DNA of 64,000 nucleotides, taken from the NCBI GenBank assembly GCA_032164245.1, contig JAVMKO010000001.1:75141892-75205891 (forward strand), in the 5' to 3' direction. Below the pieces are notes generated by a model. The model searched no databases. It saw nothing but the letters and a program-made list of their open reading frames with translations, and was not told the origin of the DNA. Shown here piece after piece: positions 38,101 to 58,555 of this stretch. A program made the position numbers and the translations under genes. This DNA is from Sternotherus odoratus. Its lineage: Eukaryota > Chordata > Testudines > Kinosternidae. The number at the start of each line of letters is the position of its first letter. Positions within the stretch are counted from its first letter, which is position 1.

Positions 38101-41100
38101 TTGAGAGGCGGAGCGCCTCACAAAAGGGGTTCTAGCTAAAGAAAGTTGATTGCTGCCTTATGGCTTCTAAAGAGCCATCTGTCAGGACAGGCAGTAGCCT
38201 ACAAGAGCCTGTGGACAACTTGCTCTCTGAGGAAGGGATTCTTGTTTGCTCCAGTGACTTGTTCTCCTGGGAGCTAGGCTTACATTGGTCCCTGCCTACT
38301 GGATGGTTGTGCCAGTTCCTGTAGCTTCTGTTGTATTTGCAGAGTCTCAACTGCTGCCCCCTTGCCTCACAGCAGTGGTCCCAGTCCCCTCAGCTAGTTC
38401 ATCAGCTGGAGGAGAGATGGGTTCTCAGAATGTTTCTTTCTTTTGCCTATCTCCTCCCTTGGCATGAGTCCACAGAGAAGCTGCTTGGGCTCACGTGTTA
38501 TTCTAGACATCCTCCAGAGCTTTTCATACTGAACAAGAGCTTCTTCCATTTGAGGACAGCTGCTGTGGAAAAGCTGTGCAATCAAAGGGGAGACCAGCTG
38601 AGCTAAAGCATTGTGGGAGAGACCTTGTGTGTGAATGGTTCTCTCTGGAGCAGGAGAGCCCATCCTGGAGAAGAACTGAGCTTCTCCTAGCAGCAAGCTG
38701 TGGATGATTTCTGTAGCTCATGCCAGTCAGAGTAAGATGGTGGTTCTTAGCAAATGGAGGCTCCTTCCAGAGCAGGAGTTGTTGTGGAGGGTGTAGCCAT
38801 CCCTTTTCTGCCTTTCTTTCCAATAGGAGCCTGGCCCACGAAACAAGCGTCTAGGGCTACACCACCTCTACCTCCTGCACCCTACCTTTCCTACCATCCT
38901 TTTGGACCTCACCAATGTAACAGGCACAGTGACTGCATCAGCCAGTAAGTATGCAAGGGCATGGGCTGTTTCTTAGTCTCGTCTCAAAGGGAACCTAAGG
39001 AAGGCCAAATGGATGTTAAAAACCCTTCCCTGTTCTGAAGGAGAAGTTGGCTGTGACATGGTCTGGGGGTCTCGCTGTGCTTCAGAATAAGCAGGACCCT
39101 TGGTGTCCACAAAGTTTAGGCCAGCCACAGAAAATCAGTAAAAACTGCCACCAAGGTTCAACTCCCACTCCTCCTCTCTTGCCCAACACCAGGTCTATAG
39201 GCTGGCAAGTAGAAAACTCACCAGATCACTCTTCACATATGATAAATACTAAGGGCCTGATTCTGGTCTCACACTGGTATTAGTTTGGAGTAGCTCCATT
39301 GATTTCAGTGGAGTTATTCATTATTTACCTCAGTTCAAAGGGAATCAGACAGACCCAGTCATCTTGCTGCCTCCAACACTGTGCCTGAGGCAGTCACCTA
39401 TTCTGCACTATGTAGCAAGTGTGAAAAATCGGGATGGGGTGCGGAGTAATAGGAGCCTATATAAGAAAAAGCCCCAAAAATACAGACTGTCCCTATAAAA
39501 TCGGGACATCTGGTCATGCTAGCGCTATGTGGAGGAATGAGGGGGAAGCAGAACCTGCTCTGCTTCCTCCTCATTCATTAGAAGAGGTGATCGAAAATTA
39601 AATACTTCGTTTAAATATTAGTTTTCCCTTTGATGGTTAAACCTAGATTTGCCTCCATACAAAATTACACAATCAGAAAAATGGAATGTGGGAGGTTAAA
39701 CTACCTCCTAAGAGCATCAGCTGGACACCTGAGGGAGCATACCATATCCATTGCACCAATGGCCTGGCTGGCACGGTAGGAGGGAAGATACGGGATTAGA
39801 TGAACCGGCATTGAATCTAGCGTGCCAGGAGATGGGGCCCAATGCTAGATATTCCACAATCAAGTCTGCTGCGGTATAATGGTTCTAATATTCATAGCAC
39901 TGTTGAAATAAATGGCCGCCTTGAAAGTAAGCGTAAATTCATTGTTAGAGCAGGGAATTGGAGATGGTGGTTCCTGGGTTTTGTTCAGATTATTCTATTC
40001 GTTATGGGGCTTTGGATAAATCACATCTCTGATTGCAGTGTGGACAGACCCTCACCCAGACATGACTATCACTGAAATCAGTGGGAACCTTGACTGAGTG
40101 AAGACTATAAGCTTTTGCCTGAAGGGTGTAATTTTCTCAGTGTTTGCCAGTATTTCCTCTCCCTTTCTTATCAATCAGTTGGAATTAACGATCTCCAAAA
40201 AGATGCGTTTTACATCACCATGACAACGAGCCCTACCTCCGAAAACCAGCCGGGCCTACTGTTGGTCAGCAAGCTGGGCTTGCGGTGGGCCATGCTCACG
40301 CAGAGCCGAATGGTGCCACTGACGGAGACGACCCCGAAAATCAGCCGTGGGGAAGTGAGGAGATTCCTCTCCAGGCTGAAGTTCATTGATTTTCCTCACA
40401 AGGTGAGACAGCGCAGAGGGAATCCTTTGCTAAGTCACAGAGGTTGGACTGGGCAGTGCCCCTCCCCTCAGGGACAAGAATCCGGGATCTTTCTGCGTTG
40501 GCATTTACAGGATGCCGTCCCTCCGAGCGAAAATTGAATGGACTGTCGGGGCCTGCAGACGTTTTGGTAGTTAGGATGTGACAGTTGGACTGAAAGAGTC
40601 TTGGGAGCAGGACAAGGACGGGGGATGGTAGCTGGGGAGAGGCTGAAGGGCAGTGGGGGAACATGGGAAAGGCGGGGCTCCCCGCTGGGCTTTGGGCTGG
40701 TAGAGTCCTGGCTGTGAGCACGTTTCTCTGCCTGGCTGATGACTTTTCTTTCTCCAGTTCTAGCACGTTGGCCTGTCCGGTTTCGGTAGCCAGGTGGATG
40801 TGTGGTCTGTGTGGGGCACAGGGAGCTGCTTGACAATTCCTCAGGACGTCCGCTGTGCCCAGAGAGTGGGGACTGGGCACTCTCTCTGTCATTGTCCCCT
40901 TCCCCCTGTCCCCTTCCCCCACCCCCCTTCCCCCACCCCAGCTTGGTGTGGAATGGCAGGGCTGGGTTTGCCATTGCCAGCTGCCACCACTGACACCAAC
41001 TGTGTGTGACCCCTTCCTCTCCCCCCTCCCCCCCCCCACACCCTGCCTGCATGCTTCCTTCCAGGTAACATGGCAACGAGAAGGCAGAGAGGTAAAGCTG

Positions 41101-41103
41101 TGA
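14117..41103 (+). CDS. FAM234B: FAM234B gene, 13 coding exons (gene span)
   Basis: The exon translations match what I know of FAM234B (KIAA1467) along its whole length, starting [12 protein letters not shown]. Thirteen coding segments join in phase to 1902 nt (633 aa); human is about 622 aa. Residues 1-103 are an acidic cytoplasmic tail, 104-124 one membrane segment followed by CPP, and the rest a luminal or extracellular domain. Two FG-GAP/EF-like calcium motifs are visible, DVNGDGLPD (154-162) and DLDGDKIGD (265-273), as in beta-propeller repeats. No biochemical function is firmly established. All junctions are GT-AG and no exon is broken. GSG1 lies convergent downstream, the neighbour expected from human 12p13. 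Identification is very secure; only the last coding exon is uncertain. Confidence 0.95.
15001..15935. repeat. C-rich minisatellite A, about 17 units of 50-60 bp
   Basis: The repeating core is CTGACCCACCCAGCCAGGTC, then TCTCCCCCCAAACCTCCTTT, then CCTCCAACCCCC. Unit length varies mainly through the C runs. The long open frames on the minus strand here (about 300-405 codons) are translations of the repeat, not genes. Confidence 0.95.
15936..16935. repeat. C-rich minisatellite B, about 27 units of 35-38 bp
   Basis: The core is ACTGACCCGCTCAACCCGGT, then GTCTTCCCCCCCCCCA. A variant with GGTCTCTTCC and CAAACTG is found at both borders (near 15950 and 16730-16930). Each unit carries a C8-C12 run, so the minus strand has about 27 G runs. 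Confidence 0.95.
17000..17200. repeat. Short GC-rich tandem repeat in the element's right end
   Basis: Four to five diverged units carry GCGGCGCGTCCCGGCC and GGCGGCAGCGGAGCACGC. It is extremely CpG-rich. Confidence 0.8.
19927..20008. mobile_element. Short inverted-repeat MITE
   Basis: The left arm CACACAGACTTGCACCAAA and right arm TTTGGGTGCAAGTCTGTGT are near-perfect complements around about 35 bp. The 82-bp structure would fold as a hairpin. Confidence 0.65.
20577..21200. repeat. Diverged tandem duplication (two units of about 370 bp)
   Basis: Unit 1 has CTGTGCCCTGCTACTGAC, then GTTCTGCATAGAAATGGTGC, and later CACACACCTCAAAGT. Unit 2 has CTGTGCCCTGCTAATGAC, then ATTCTGCATTGAAATGGTGC and CACACACCTCAAAGTAATTC. 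Both end near ACTGCCTCCACCATT. The family is unknown. Confidence 0.65.
22953..23637. mobile_element. hAT-like MITE (GGCCCG type) in FAM234B intron 1
   Basis: The left end is CAGGGGTGGGCAAACTATGG, followed by CCCGTGGGACACATCTGGCC. The right end is its degraded complement (GGCCCGAAAAGTGTGCCCAT). The flanks ATTTATGT (22945-22952) and ATTTGTGT (23638-23645) agree in 7 of 8 bases. The interior is G-rich with short GGGG-bearing tandem units. Confidence 0.82.
23646..24706. other. FAM234B intron 1, end; nothing recognised
   Basis: There is AT-rich sequence and a G-run at about 24050-24058. The last 40 bp before exon 2 form a clear C/T tract. Confidence 0.5.
24707..25099 (+). CDS. FAM234B: FAM234B exon 2
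   Basis: The acceptor is TCTCCTTAG and the donor AG|GTGAGA, 393 nt, phase 1 at both ends. It encodes residues 13-143: [10 protein letters not shown], an acidic Ser/Asp/Glu-rich cytoplasmic tail, the membrane segment (residues 104-124, rich in Leu/Val/Ile/Met), and the conserved IPCPPRDL just after it. This is the largest coding exon and holds all of the topology signal. Confidence 0.95.
25100..26245 (+). other. FAM234B intron 2; nothing recognised
   Basis: No repeat family or exon could be named in this 1.1-kb intron. Confidence 0.5.
26246..26344 (+). CDS. FAM234B: FAM234B exon 3
   Basis: 99 nt, phase 1 at both ends, acceptor TGTCACAG, donor G|GTAAG. It encodes [10 protein letters not shown] followed by DVNGDGLPD, a calcium-loop type FG-GAP motif. 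NAS is a possible N-glycosylation site. This is the first blade-like repeat of the ectodomain. Confidence 0.93.
26345..28298 (+). other. FAM234B intron 3
   Basis: It contains inverted-repeat retroposon copy 2 (26929-27137); nothing else was recognised. Confidence 0.6.
26929..27137. mobile_element. Inverted-repeat retroposon, copy 2
   Basis: It is flanked by a 14-bp direct repeat CAGATAGGAAGGAA (26915-26928 and 27138-27151). Head TCAGAGAGGTAGCC..GTTAGTCTGG, then arms from about 26973 and to about 27124 that are reverse complements (CCTGTGGCACCTTAAAGACT and its complement) around a short loop. Confidence 0.85.
28299..28487 (+). CDS. FAM234B: FAM234B exon 4
   Basis: 189 nt, phase 1 at both ends, acceptor GTCTGCAG, donor CAG|GTAG. 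It encodes [20 protein letters not shown] and onward to LHASSG. The human protein has the closely similar [14 protein letters not shown] is a potential N-glycosylation site. Confidence 0.93.
28488..29348 (+). other. FAM234B intron 4
   Basis: It holds the truncated MITE at 28613; the remainder is unremarkable. Confidence 0.55.
28613..28870 (+). mobile_element. Truncated hAT-like MITE (left end only)
   Basis: CAGGGGTTCTCAAATCGTGG, then GTCAGGACCCCAAACTGGGT, is the usual left terminus of a family common in turtles. The GC-rich GGGCTAAAGCCAAAGCC section follows. No right terminus is found, so the right boundary is approximate. Confidence 0.7.
29349..29479 (+). CDS. FAM234B: FAM234B exon 5
   Basis: 131 nt, phase 1 to phase 0, acceptor CCTATAG, donor CAG|GTATGA. 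It encodes GKTIWTLNP and the second calcium-type motif [17 protein letters not shown]. Both the motif and the IWTLNP/LAAP context match human FAM234B. Confidence 0.94.
29480..30276 (+). other. FAM234B intron 5; nothing recognised
   Basis: No repeat or extra exon was found. Confidence 0.5.
30277..30424 (+). CDS. FAM234B: FAM234B exon 6
   Basis: 148 nt, phase 0 to phase 1, acceptor TTTGCAG, donor TTTG|GTAAGA. It encodes [17 protein letters not shown] through AIYILFGFG, a strongly conserved stretch of the ectodomain. Confidence 0.94.
30425..30814 (+). other. FAM234B intron 6; nothing recognised
   Basis: A 390-bp intron. The + strand is open through part of it and into exon 7, but the splice sites and the human protein exclude retention. 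Confidence 0.6.
30815..30956 (+). CDS. FAM234B: FAM234B exon 7
   Basis: 142 nt, phase 1 to phase 2, acceptor CTGCTAG, donor ACAG|GTGGG. It encodes [20 protein letters not shown] and ends [15 protein letters not shown] plus two bases of a Ser codon finished by exon 8. Confidence 0.94.
30957..31541 (+). other. FAM234B intron 7; nothing recognised
   Basis: 585 bp with a polypyrimidine tract before exon 8; no repeat was identified. Confidence 0.55.
31542..31685 (+). CDS. FAM234B: FAM234B exon 8
   Basis: 144 nt, phase 2 at both ends, acceptor CTCCCAG, donor CACAA|GTTAGT. It encodes [20 protein letters not shown] through LELQGIH. The donor is weaker than its neighbours because the last exon base is A, not G; NCS is a potential N-glycosylation site. 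Confidence 0.9.
32480..32708 (+). mobile_element. CR1 LINE 3' end
   Basis: GTCAGACTAGATGATCATAA, then TGGCCCCTTCTGATCTTAAA, then GAGTCTATGAGTCTATAAAT is a turtle-type CR1 3' terminus with its octamer-like tail. It is 5'-truncated; the left edge is approximate. Confidence 0.8.
32929..33170. mobile_element. MITE with GCCTTGTCTA-type ends
   Basis: The left end AAGTCTTGTCTTCATTGG and right end (complement) AAGGCCTTGTCTATGCTGG are inverted. The interior holds GCCAGTATAGCCATACC and the near-mirrored TATACCAGTGCAGC sequence common in this MITE group. Confidence 0.6.
33280..34510 (+). mobile_element. Degraded CR1-like LINE, 3' part
   Basis: Phrases such as GGATTTTCAAACAGCTTTTG, then ATTGTGTCCAGCTCTG and GAGAGGGGACTTGAGC resemble the end of the CR1 reverse transcriptase frame. 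The 3' UTR-like end reads CCTGATCTGGTTTGGC. Many stops and frameshifts; boundaries are approximate. Confidence 0.55.
34625..34706 (+). CDS. FAM234B: FAM234B exon 9
   Basis: 82 nt, phase 2 to phase 0, acceptor ATTTACAG, donor AAAAG|GTAAAT. It encodes [20 protein letters not shown] and ends DKVKK. It is missed by a long-ORF scan but matches human QPTPGYF..DQTLDF. Confidence 0.92.
34851..35006 (+). CDS. FAM234B: FAM234B exon 10
   Basis: 156 nt, phase 0 at both ends, acceptor CTGTTTTCAG, donor TTG|GTAAGC. It encodes [20 protein letters not shown] through [18 protein letters not shown]. VVDGxSGxxVWSY is a typical propeller-blade signature and matches human. Confidence 0.94.
35516..36492. mobile_element. 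Tigger-like (Tc1/mariner) non-autonomous element
   Basis: The termini are CAGTAACTCCTCGCTTAA and (complement) CAGGAACTCCTCACTTAA. TA dinucleotides flank both ends (35514-35515, 36493-36494). The subterminal GAAAAATGCAACTTTAAGC resembles Tigger2-type ends. The 977-bp interior has no transposase; a C16-type run lies at 36120-36134. Confidence 0.82.
36548..36746. mobile_element. Inverted-repeat retroposon, copy 3 (best preserved)
   Basis: It is flanked by a 13-bp direct repeat CAATAGCAGTTGA (36535-36547 and 36747-36759). After the head TCAGAGAGGTAGCC, arms of about 50-60 bp (about 36594-36650 and 36683-36742) are nearly perfect reverse complements with a central loop around 36651-36670. Confidence 0.88.
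36816..37434. mobile_element. hAT-like MITE with purine-rich interior
   Basis: The left end is CAGGGGTCGGCAACCCGCGG and the right end (complement) CAGGGGTCTGCAACCTTTAC. The flanks ATCTAGGA and GTCTAGGG share 6 of 8 bases. The interior is GGGGCCGGGGC-rich, then a GA-rich tract with tandem GAAGAAGAGCGAGAGCACGG units (37200-37330). Confidence 0.85.
38827..38944 (+). CDS. FAM234B: FAM234B exon 11
   Basis: 118 nt, phase 0 to phase 1, acceptor TTCCAATAG, donor GCCA|GTAAGT. It encodes [20 protein letters not shown] and [18 protein letters not shown] is a potential N-glycosylation site. The preceding 3.8-kb intron is the main landing site for transposons in the gene. Confidence 0.92.
38945..40178 (+). 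other. FAM234B intron 11
   Basis: A MITE remnant lies at about 39421-39520 (AAAAATCGGGATGGGG, then ACTGTCCCTATAAAATCGGG, then ACATCTGGTCA). Nothing else was recognised. Confidence 0.55.
40179..40402 (+). CDS. FAM234B: FAM234B exon 12
   Basis: 224 nt, phase 1 to phase 0, acceptor ATCAATCAG, donor ACAAG|GTGAGA. It encodes [13 protein letters not shown], then [14 protein letters not shown], then [21 protein letters not shown]. Human FAM234B ends only a few residues after the corresponding point. Confidence 0.92.
40403..41064 (+). other. FAM234B intron 12 (inferred)
   Basis: The intron ends in an unusually long C/T tract (about 40890-41063) before the CAG acceptor. It is an intron only if exon 13 is real. 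Confidence 0.5.
41065..41103 (+). CDS. FAM234B: Candidate FAM234B last coding exon (exon 13)
   Basis: A long C/T tract ends in a strong acceptor (TTCCTTCCAG). Reading on in phase 0 from exon 12 gives [12 protein letters not shown] and a TGA. The following AT-rich sequence looks like 3' UTR. As I recall it, human FAM234B ends only one or two residues after the exon 12 region, so this 12-residue tail would be lineage-specific or an alternative end. The splice signals are seen; the usage is inferred. Confidence 0.55.
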   Translation, partial: VTWQREGREVKL

Positions 41104-41523
41104 ATAGAAATGTGTATATTTTTGTATGTTTAATTTATGAACTGGTTCCAGGAAGCTCCCATTTCTGTCCAACCAGCAGTTCCCGCCATTCTGCTCTAAT
41201 CTCTGTATTTCTGTCAGGCTCATATATGGCAGGGCTGGTCATGGAGGCTCCGCCATCTGTCCTACCTCTTTATTTTACAGTCACCGGGACACTCCCCCTT
41301 TCCATGTCCAGTTCCCAGTCTCCTGAACAGCCCAGCCTCCATGACCGGGGCAGGTTGGGAATGTGTGCTCCAGAGGAGAAAGGTTCCACATCTCCACTTC
41401 AGTTTCCCCTCCAGTCTGGGTTGAAGTGGTTAGTGGCCCTTTCCCCTTGCTGTGTTTGTGGGCCCTGAGCGCCATAGAAACATGCCCAGTATGCACAAGA
41501 ACATCACACCAGATGGTGTAGGA

Positions 41524-42532
41524 CAGTGATGGCAAACCTTTTTGAGCCCAAGTGCCCAAACTGCAAACCAAAACGACGTGTTTTTTTTCAAAGTGCCAAC
41601 ACCCCCGCTCGACTCGGGACCCCCCCCCCCCCCCCGGCCTCAGCAGCGCGGCTCACCCCCCCCCCCCCCCGGCCTCAGCAGCGCGGCTCACCCCCCCGGC
41701 CTCAGCAGCGCGGCTCACCCCCCCCCCCCGGCCTCAGCAGCGCGGCTCGCCCCCCCCCGGCCTTGCCTCCCCTTGCCTCCCCCCCTTGCCTTGCCTTGCC
41801 TCCCCTCCCCTCGCCTTGCCTCCCCCCTTGCCTTGCCTTGCCTCCCCCCCCTTGCCTTGCCTTGCCTCCCCCCCCTTGCCTTGCCTTGCCTCCCCTTACC
41901 TTGCCTCCCCCCCCTGCCTTGCCTTGCCTTGCCTCCCCCCCCTGCCTTGCCTTGCCTCCCCCCTTGCCTTGCCTCCCCCCCCTTGTCTTGCCTTGCCTCC
42001 CCCCCTGCCTTGCCTTGCCTCCCCCCCTGCCTTGCCTTGCCTCCCCCCTTGCCTTGCCTCCCCCCCCTTGCCTTGCCTTGCCTCCCCCCCCTTGCCTCCC
42101 CCCCTTGCCTTGCCTTGCCTCCCCCCCCTTGCCTCCCCCCCTTGCCTTGCCTTGCCTTGCCTCCCCTCCCCCCCCTTGCCTTGCCTCCCCCCCTTGCCTT
42201 GCCTCGCCTCCCCCCCCTTGCCTTGCCTCGCCTCGCCTCGCGCCGCGCGTCGCCTCGCCTCCTGCCTCGCGCCGCGCGGCACCTCGCCTCCTGCCTCGCG
42301 CCGCGCCTCGGCCCCGCCTCCGCTCTCCTTCTTGCCTTGCCTTGCCTCGCCTCCTGCCTCGGCCCCGCCTCCGCTCTCCTTCCCGGGCTCCGGCCGTCCT
42401 TTCACTTCCTCCTCCACCGCCCGCCCGCCTCTTACTGACCCCGCCCCTCTGCTCCGGCGTTTTGACGGCGTGCCCACAGAGACGGCTCGGCGTGCCGGCA
42501 GCGGCACGCGTGCCACGGGTTCGCCATCACTG
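41524..42532. mobile_element. hAT-like MITE with a CCTTG minisatellite, in the FAM234B 3' UTR
   Basis: Termini are CAGTGATGGCAAACC and (complement) CAGTGATGGCGAACC. A perfect 8-bp duplication GTGTAGGA flanks it (41516-41523, 42533-42540). The interior is a C-rich tandem array. No transposase is present, and the long + strand open frames are translations of the repeat. Confidence 0.93.
41610..42230. repeat. C-rich minisatellite (CCTTG/C-run type)
   Basis: First come four GGCCTCAGCAGCGCGGCTC units with C runs, then dozens of TTGCCTTGCCTCCCCCCC-type units of 15-25 bp. Units differ in C-run length. The right end is CpG-rich (CCTCGCGCCGCGC repeats). Confidence 0.92.
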
Positions 42533-43733
42533 GTGTAGGAGTTTTTCTGCACCCCCTCCCCACTTTGTGCATAGGAGGAGGGGCTGGAGGCAAGACGTAG
42601 AGCCAGGAGACCCTTTTTTGAACTGATCCCCAGCTGTCGTTTTGGTCCTTTGTGGCCATCACTGGGTAGCATAAGTTAGAATAGCCCGAAGGCTGCTCTG
42701 ACTTAACAGTGGGGACCTGTGCTACTTACACTGCCCCAGAATCAGGAGAGGATTAAGGCGGGCTTCATATTATCAGTCTCCCCCCCCCCCACACCTTCCT
42801 CCCAGACCAAAAGCCGGATCTGTTCCCAGTATGTTCTGATTCTTTGAAATGTAATCTGTGTGTCTCAGGGCATGCGAGGGCCTGTGCTCCAATTCTGGCG
42901 TGTGTCCGTAAAGCCTCCTGTGACATAGTGACAATGCCTCCTTGGTGACGTCTGGCCCCTACTAACTCTCCCCACTGCAGGGTGCCCTCTTATAGGAACT
43001 GGTTTCCCAGCATGCCTCTCTCAGGCTGGCCCTTGACATTTGGCAGAGCCAAGCAGCCGTAGCCCTAAAGTGGCCAACTGGCTGCTGCTTGGTGCATTTT
43101 TCTCTCCTCCAGCAAGTACGTCCCCTTTGTTTTCCTCCAGTTCTTCTTTTCTTAGTGCTGAGGAGAGGGCACAGCTTGGCACCTCCTTTTAAAAGGGCAT
43201 ACGAGCCACGGGTGTGGTTGGCTCTGTACCCTGGGCTCTTGGCCCAGCTCCTCACTGCTTGTTTCTCATGCTCTCGCTCCAGTGAAATGCTTCTGTGCAG
43301 TCTCTTCAGGGGTAGCTGCAACCCCGAGGCTGAGTGGGCCTCTCCTTATTAATGCCAGAGCCTTTGAACAGTTTGTATATGTTTAATGGTATTTGTGTGT
43401 AAATAGCTTTGTAAATATTAGCACAGCTATAGCAAGGGGCTCTGGTCCTGGCCCCTACCCCGCCCCTACTCTCCTCTAGCTGGGTGTGGTGTTTATGTGT
43501 TGGTTGGTTTGTAAATTGGGCTGGCTGGTGGTGGCTGAATGTCTTAGTACCAGTAGGCGAGTTAGGAAGAGGGATCTTCTTCTCCCCGCCCCCCCCCCCC
43601 CCCCCGCTTCACCTTGCTGGGAAAGGCTAGTGAGTCACTACCCGAAGGAGTAATTCCCCTGAGGTGCTTCCTTAAACTCCTAGGCCCGATAGTTAGTGTC
43701 CAGTGATGCTAACTCCCCTGCATTTCCACTGTG

Positions 43734-43739
43734 AATAAA
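43734..43739 (+). terminator. FAM234B: Polyadenylation signal AATAAA, likely FAM234B
   Basis: A canonical AATAAA is followed within 30 nt by a TG/T-rich stretch (CTGTCTGTATATTGTTG), a good downstream element. It is the best-placed + strand signal between the FAM234B stop and the GSG1 3' end. Confidence 0.6.
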
Positions 43740-44384
43740 GACTCTGTCTGTATATTGTTGGGAACCGAGAACTGCAGTGAAATAAGTAAATATCATGTAC
43801 AACATCTCCCTTTGTGTGTGACCCTTGTTTTCCTGAGCCTGGGAAGGGAGACTGCTTTTTGCTATGGGATGGGCTCCCTTGAGGGCATTTGGGGAGTGAA
43901 GAATGAGCAGGACCTCACCCCTGCACCTCTGAGGGGACTGTGTGGGAATGAAATGGACAGGGGTGCTGAAGGGGGAACGAATGGAGCAAGGAGCATAGAG
44001 GGGAGCCCCACCCAAAGAGAAGGGGGCTGGGTGCACAGTGTGTAGAAGGGAACTTCAGAGGGGATGGGAGCAGGCAGGACTTGGCCGGAGGCAATGGACG
44101 CTATAGGTGGTGGGTGCTTTAAAATGGGATTGGTGGGCGGAGGAGAGAAGAGGTGACTGGAATGCAAGTGGGAAATGAGACCCTCTTTGTGTCCGTGTTC
44201 CAGTGGGACACTCCTGGTTTGAAGCGATTTTCCTGGCTGTTCTGGGGGAGGGTCTGGAGCCCGTTTAACTCAAAAGGAATTTGACCGTAAAATCCAAAAG
44301 CGCCAGACATGACGTTCTCCAGCCCACTGGGTGTTTTGAAAAATGGGAGCCATTTCAGGTTGTGTGGCAAATGGAGCTGGGCAT

Positions 44385-44873
44385 ACATAGCCCAAAGCCC
44401 CAGGGGTTTATTAACATGGAGGTCAAAATGCCGTGATCAAAAGGAACATTCCAGACTCTCACCATTATAATTGCTGACAGCTGGTACTGTCCCCACTGGG
44501 TGTGCCCTTTCCATGTTTGTGGCAGTGTTGCCATTGGAATGGCTCCCATAGCACCCCTGTGGCAGCACGGGAGCCCCAGGATACAAGTGGAATAACAGTT
44601 TCCAGTGGAAATGGCCTGAGCGTTTACCATTCATGACTGACATGATAACATTGCCCTCAACAGAGCAGACCAGCTCCAGTAGCACAAGCCACGTTGTCTC
44701 TGGACAGCACAGTGACATAGATGGCAGTGATCACATGCCTACCCCTCCTCCCAGCCCACCAGAAGTGTTAAAGAAAGGAACCAGAACACTAGAGAACTTG
44801 TTAACAATGATACTAGTATTTGGTTCAGATCTCAATCTCCCTACTGCTTCCCAAGCGGCCTACTCCCCCCTCC
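44385..44873 (-). other. GSG1: GSG1 3' UTR
   Basis: This runs from the stop to just past the AATAAA at 44412-44407 on the minus strand, about 0.47 kb. No repeat or ORF of note is seen. Extent is inferred from the polyadenylation signal. Confidence 0.6.
44407..44412 (-). terminator. GSG1: Polyadenylation signal AATAAA, GSG1
   Basis: The + strand TTTATT reads AATAAA on the minus strand, about 460 nt beyond the GSG1 stop. It is the first canonical signal after the stop. The FAM234B signal on the other strand is about 670 bp away, so the two genes end tail to tail. Confidence 0.65.
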
Positions 44874-57783
<12,910 letters not shown>

Positions 57784-58369
57784 TCACATACCAGCCATGC
57801 ATCTCCCTTACCACGCACAATGGCCCAGACCCTCACCGGTATGCAGGCTCCTCACTTCCACTGATTTCACTGGCAGTCAGAACCTAAACACCTTAGAGGA
57901 GCTGGGTCTATGCTGTATCCCACCACAATGTGTAAGTGTGAGTGTGAGGACAGGGAAGAGAAACAGGACATTCTGCCATTCTCAGGGCATCTTATTACCT
58001 CACTCAGGAAGGAGAAACCATTTCCTGACAGCAAGACCCCTTTGACTGTGTAATAGTCACTTGAGGGAAGTGATTGCTTCAGCCATTTAAAATTGGACTG
58101 AACAAAAGGAACTGGAGAATATACTCTAGAGGGAATAATCCTTCAGTGCCAGAGTGAATGGAGTTTCTCTCTTCAGAGAAAGGTGGGTTCACAAAACTGA
58201 TGAAATAATCAGGGCCATGAAATGCAAGCACCTCTGAGGTGACATGCTGCTGCAGTTAAACAGCTCCCAGAAACAGCATTGGACAGGAAGTAAGGAAGAC
58301 TATGGTATCCCAGTAAAATGCAAATTTGCAATGCCATAACACATTTTATTGAAGGGCTGCAAGGCATTT

Positions 58370-58555
58370 TTTTTCAGATTTATCCCCACATTGTGAGAGG
58401 TAAATGTGATTATAGCCATTTTGCAGATGGGAAACTGAGGCAGAGAAAGGTTACATGAATTAACCAAGGTCACACACCAGATCATAGACTCAGGAAGAGA
58501 ACCTAGGAATCCTAACTCCACAGCCTAACTCCCCATTAGACAGCACTTCCCACAC
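58370..58555 (+). mobile_element. MIR-type SINE
   Basis: TATAGCCATTTTGCAGATGG, then GAAACTGAGGCAGAGAAAGG, then AACCAAGGTCACACACCAGA match the conserved core of MIR read in its common orientation. Confidence 0.85.

Larger units (their letters stand above)
35007..38826 (+). other. FAM234B intron 10, transposon-rich
   Basis: It carries a Tigger-like element (35516-36492), retroposon copy 3 (36548-36746) and a hAT MITE (36816-37434) almost back to back. A G-rich run lies at about 37575-37608. The last 1.2 kb shows nothing recognisable. Confidence 0.65.
41104..43760 (+). other. FAM234B: Probable FAM234B 3' UTR
   Basis: From the proposed stop to the polyadenylation signal at 43734 there is no other coding signal. 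The stretch is interrupted by a 1-kb hAT-like element (41524-42532). An AT-rich block near 43370-43425 would fit a 3' UTR. The extent is inferred; if exon 13 is not used, part of this is intergenic. Confidence 0.5.

Noticed and set aside
40383..41223. Long minus strand frames (218 and 251 codons) over FAM234B exon 12 and the following intron
   Set aside because: Antisense shadows of a C-rich intron; no family resemblance.
41526..42626. Open frames of about 300-366 codons on + rich in Pro/Leu
   Set aside because: They are translations of the CCTTG minisatellite inside the MITE; the frame begins and ends in transposon or UTR sequence.
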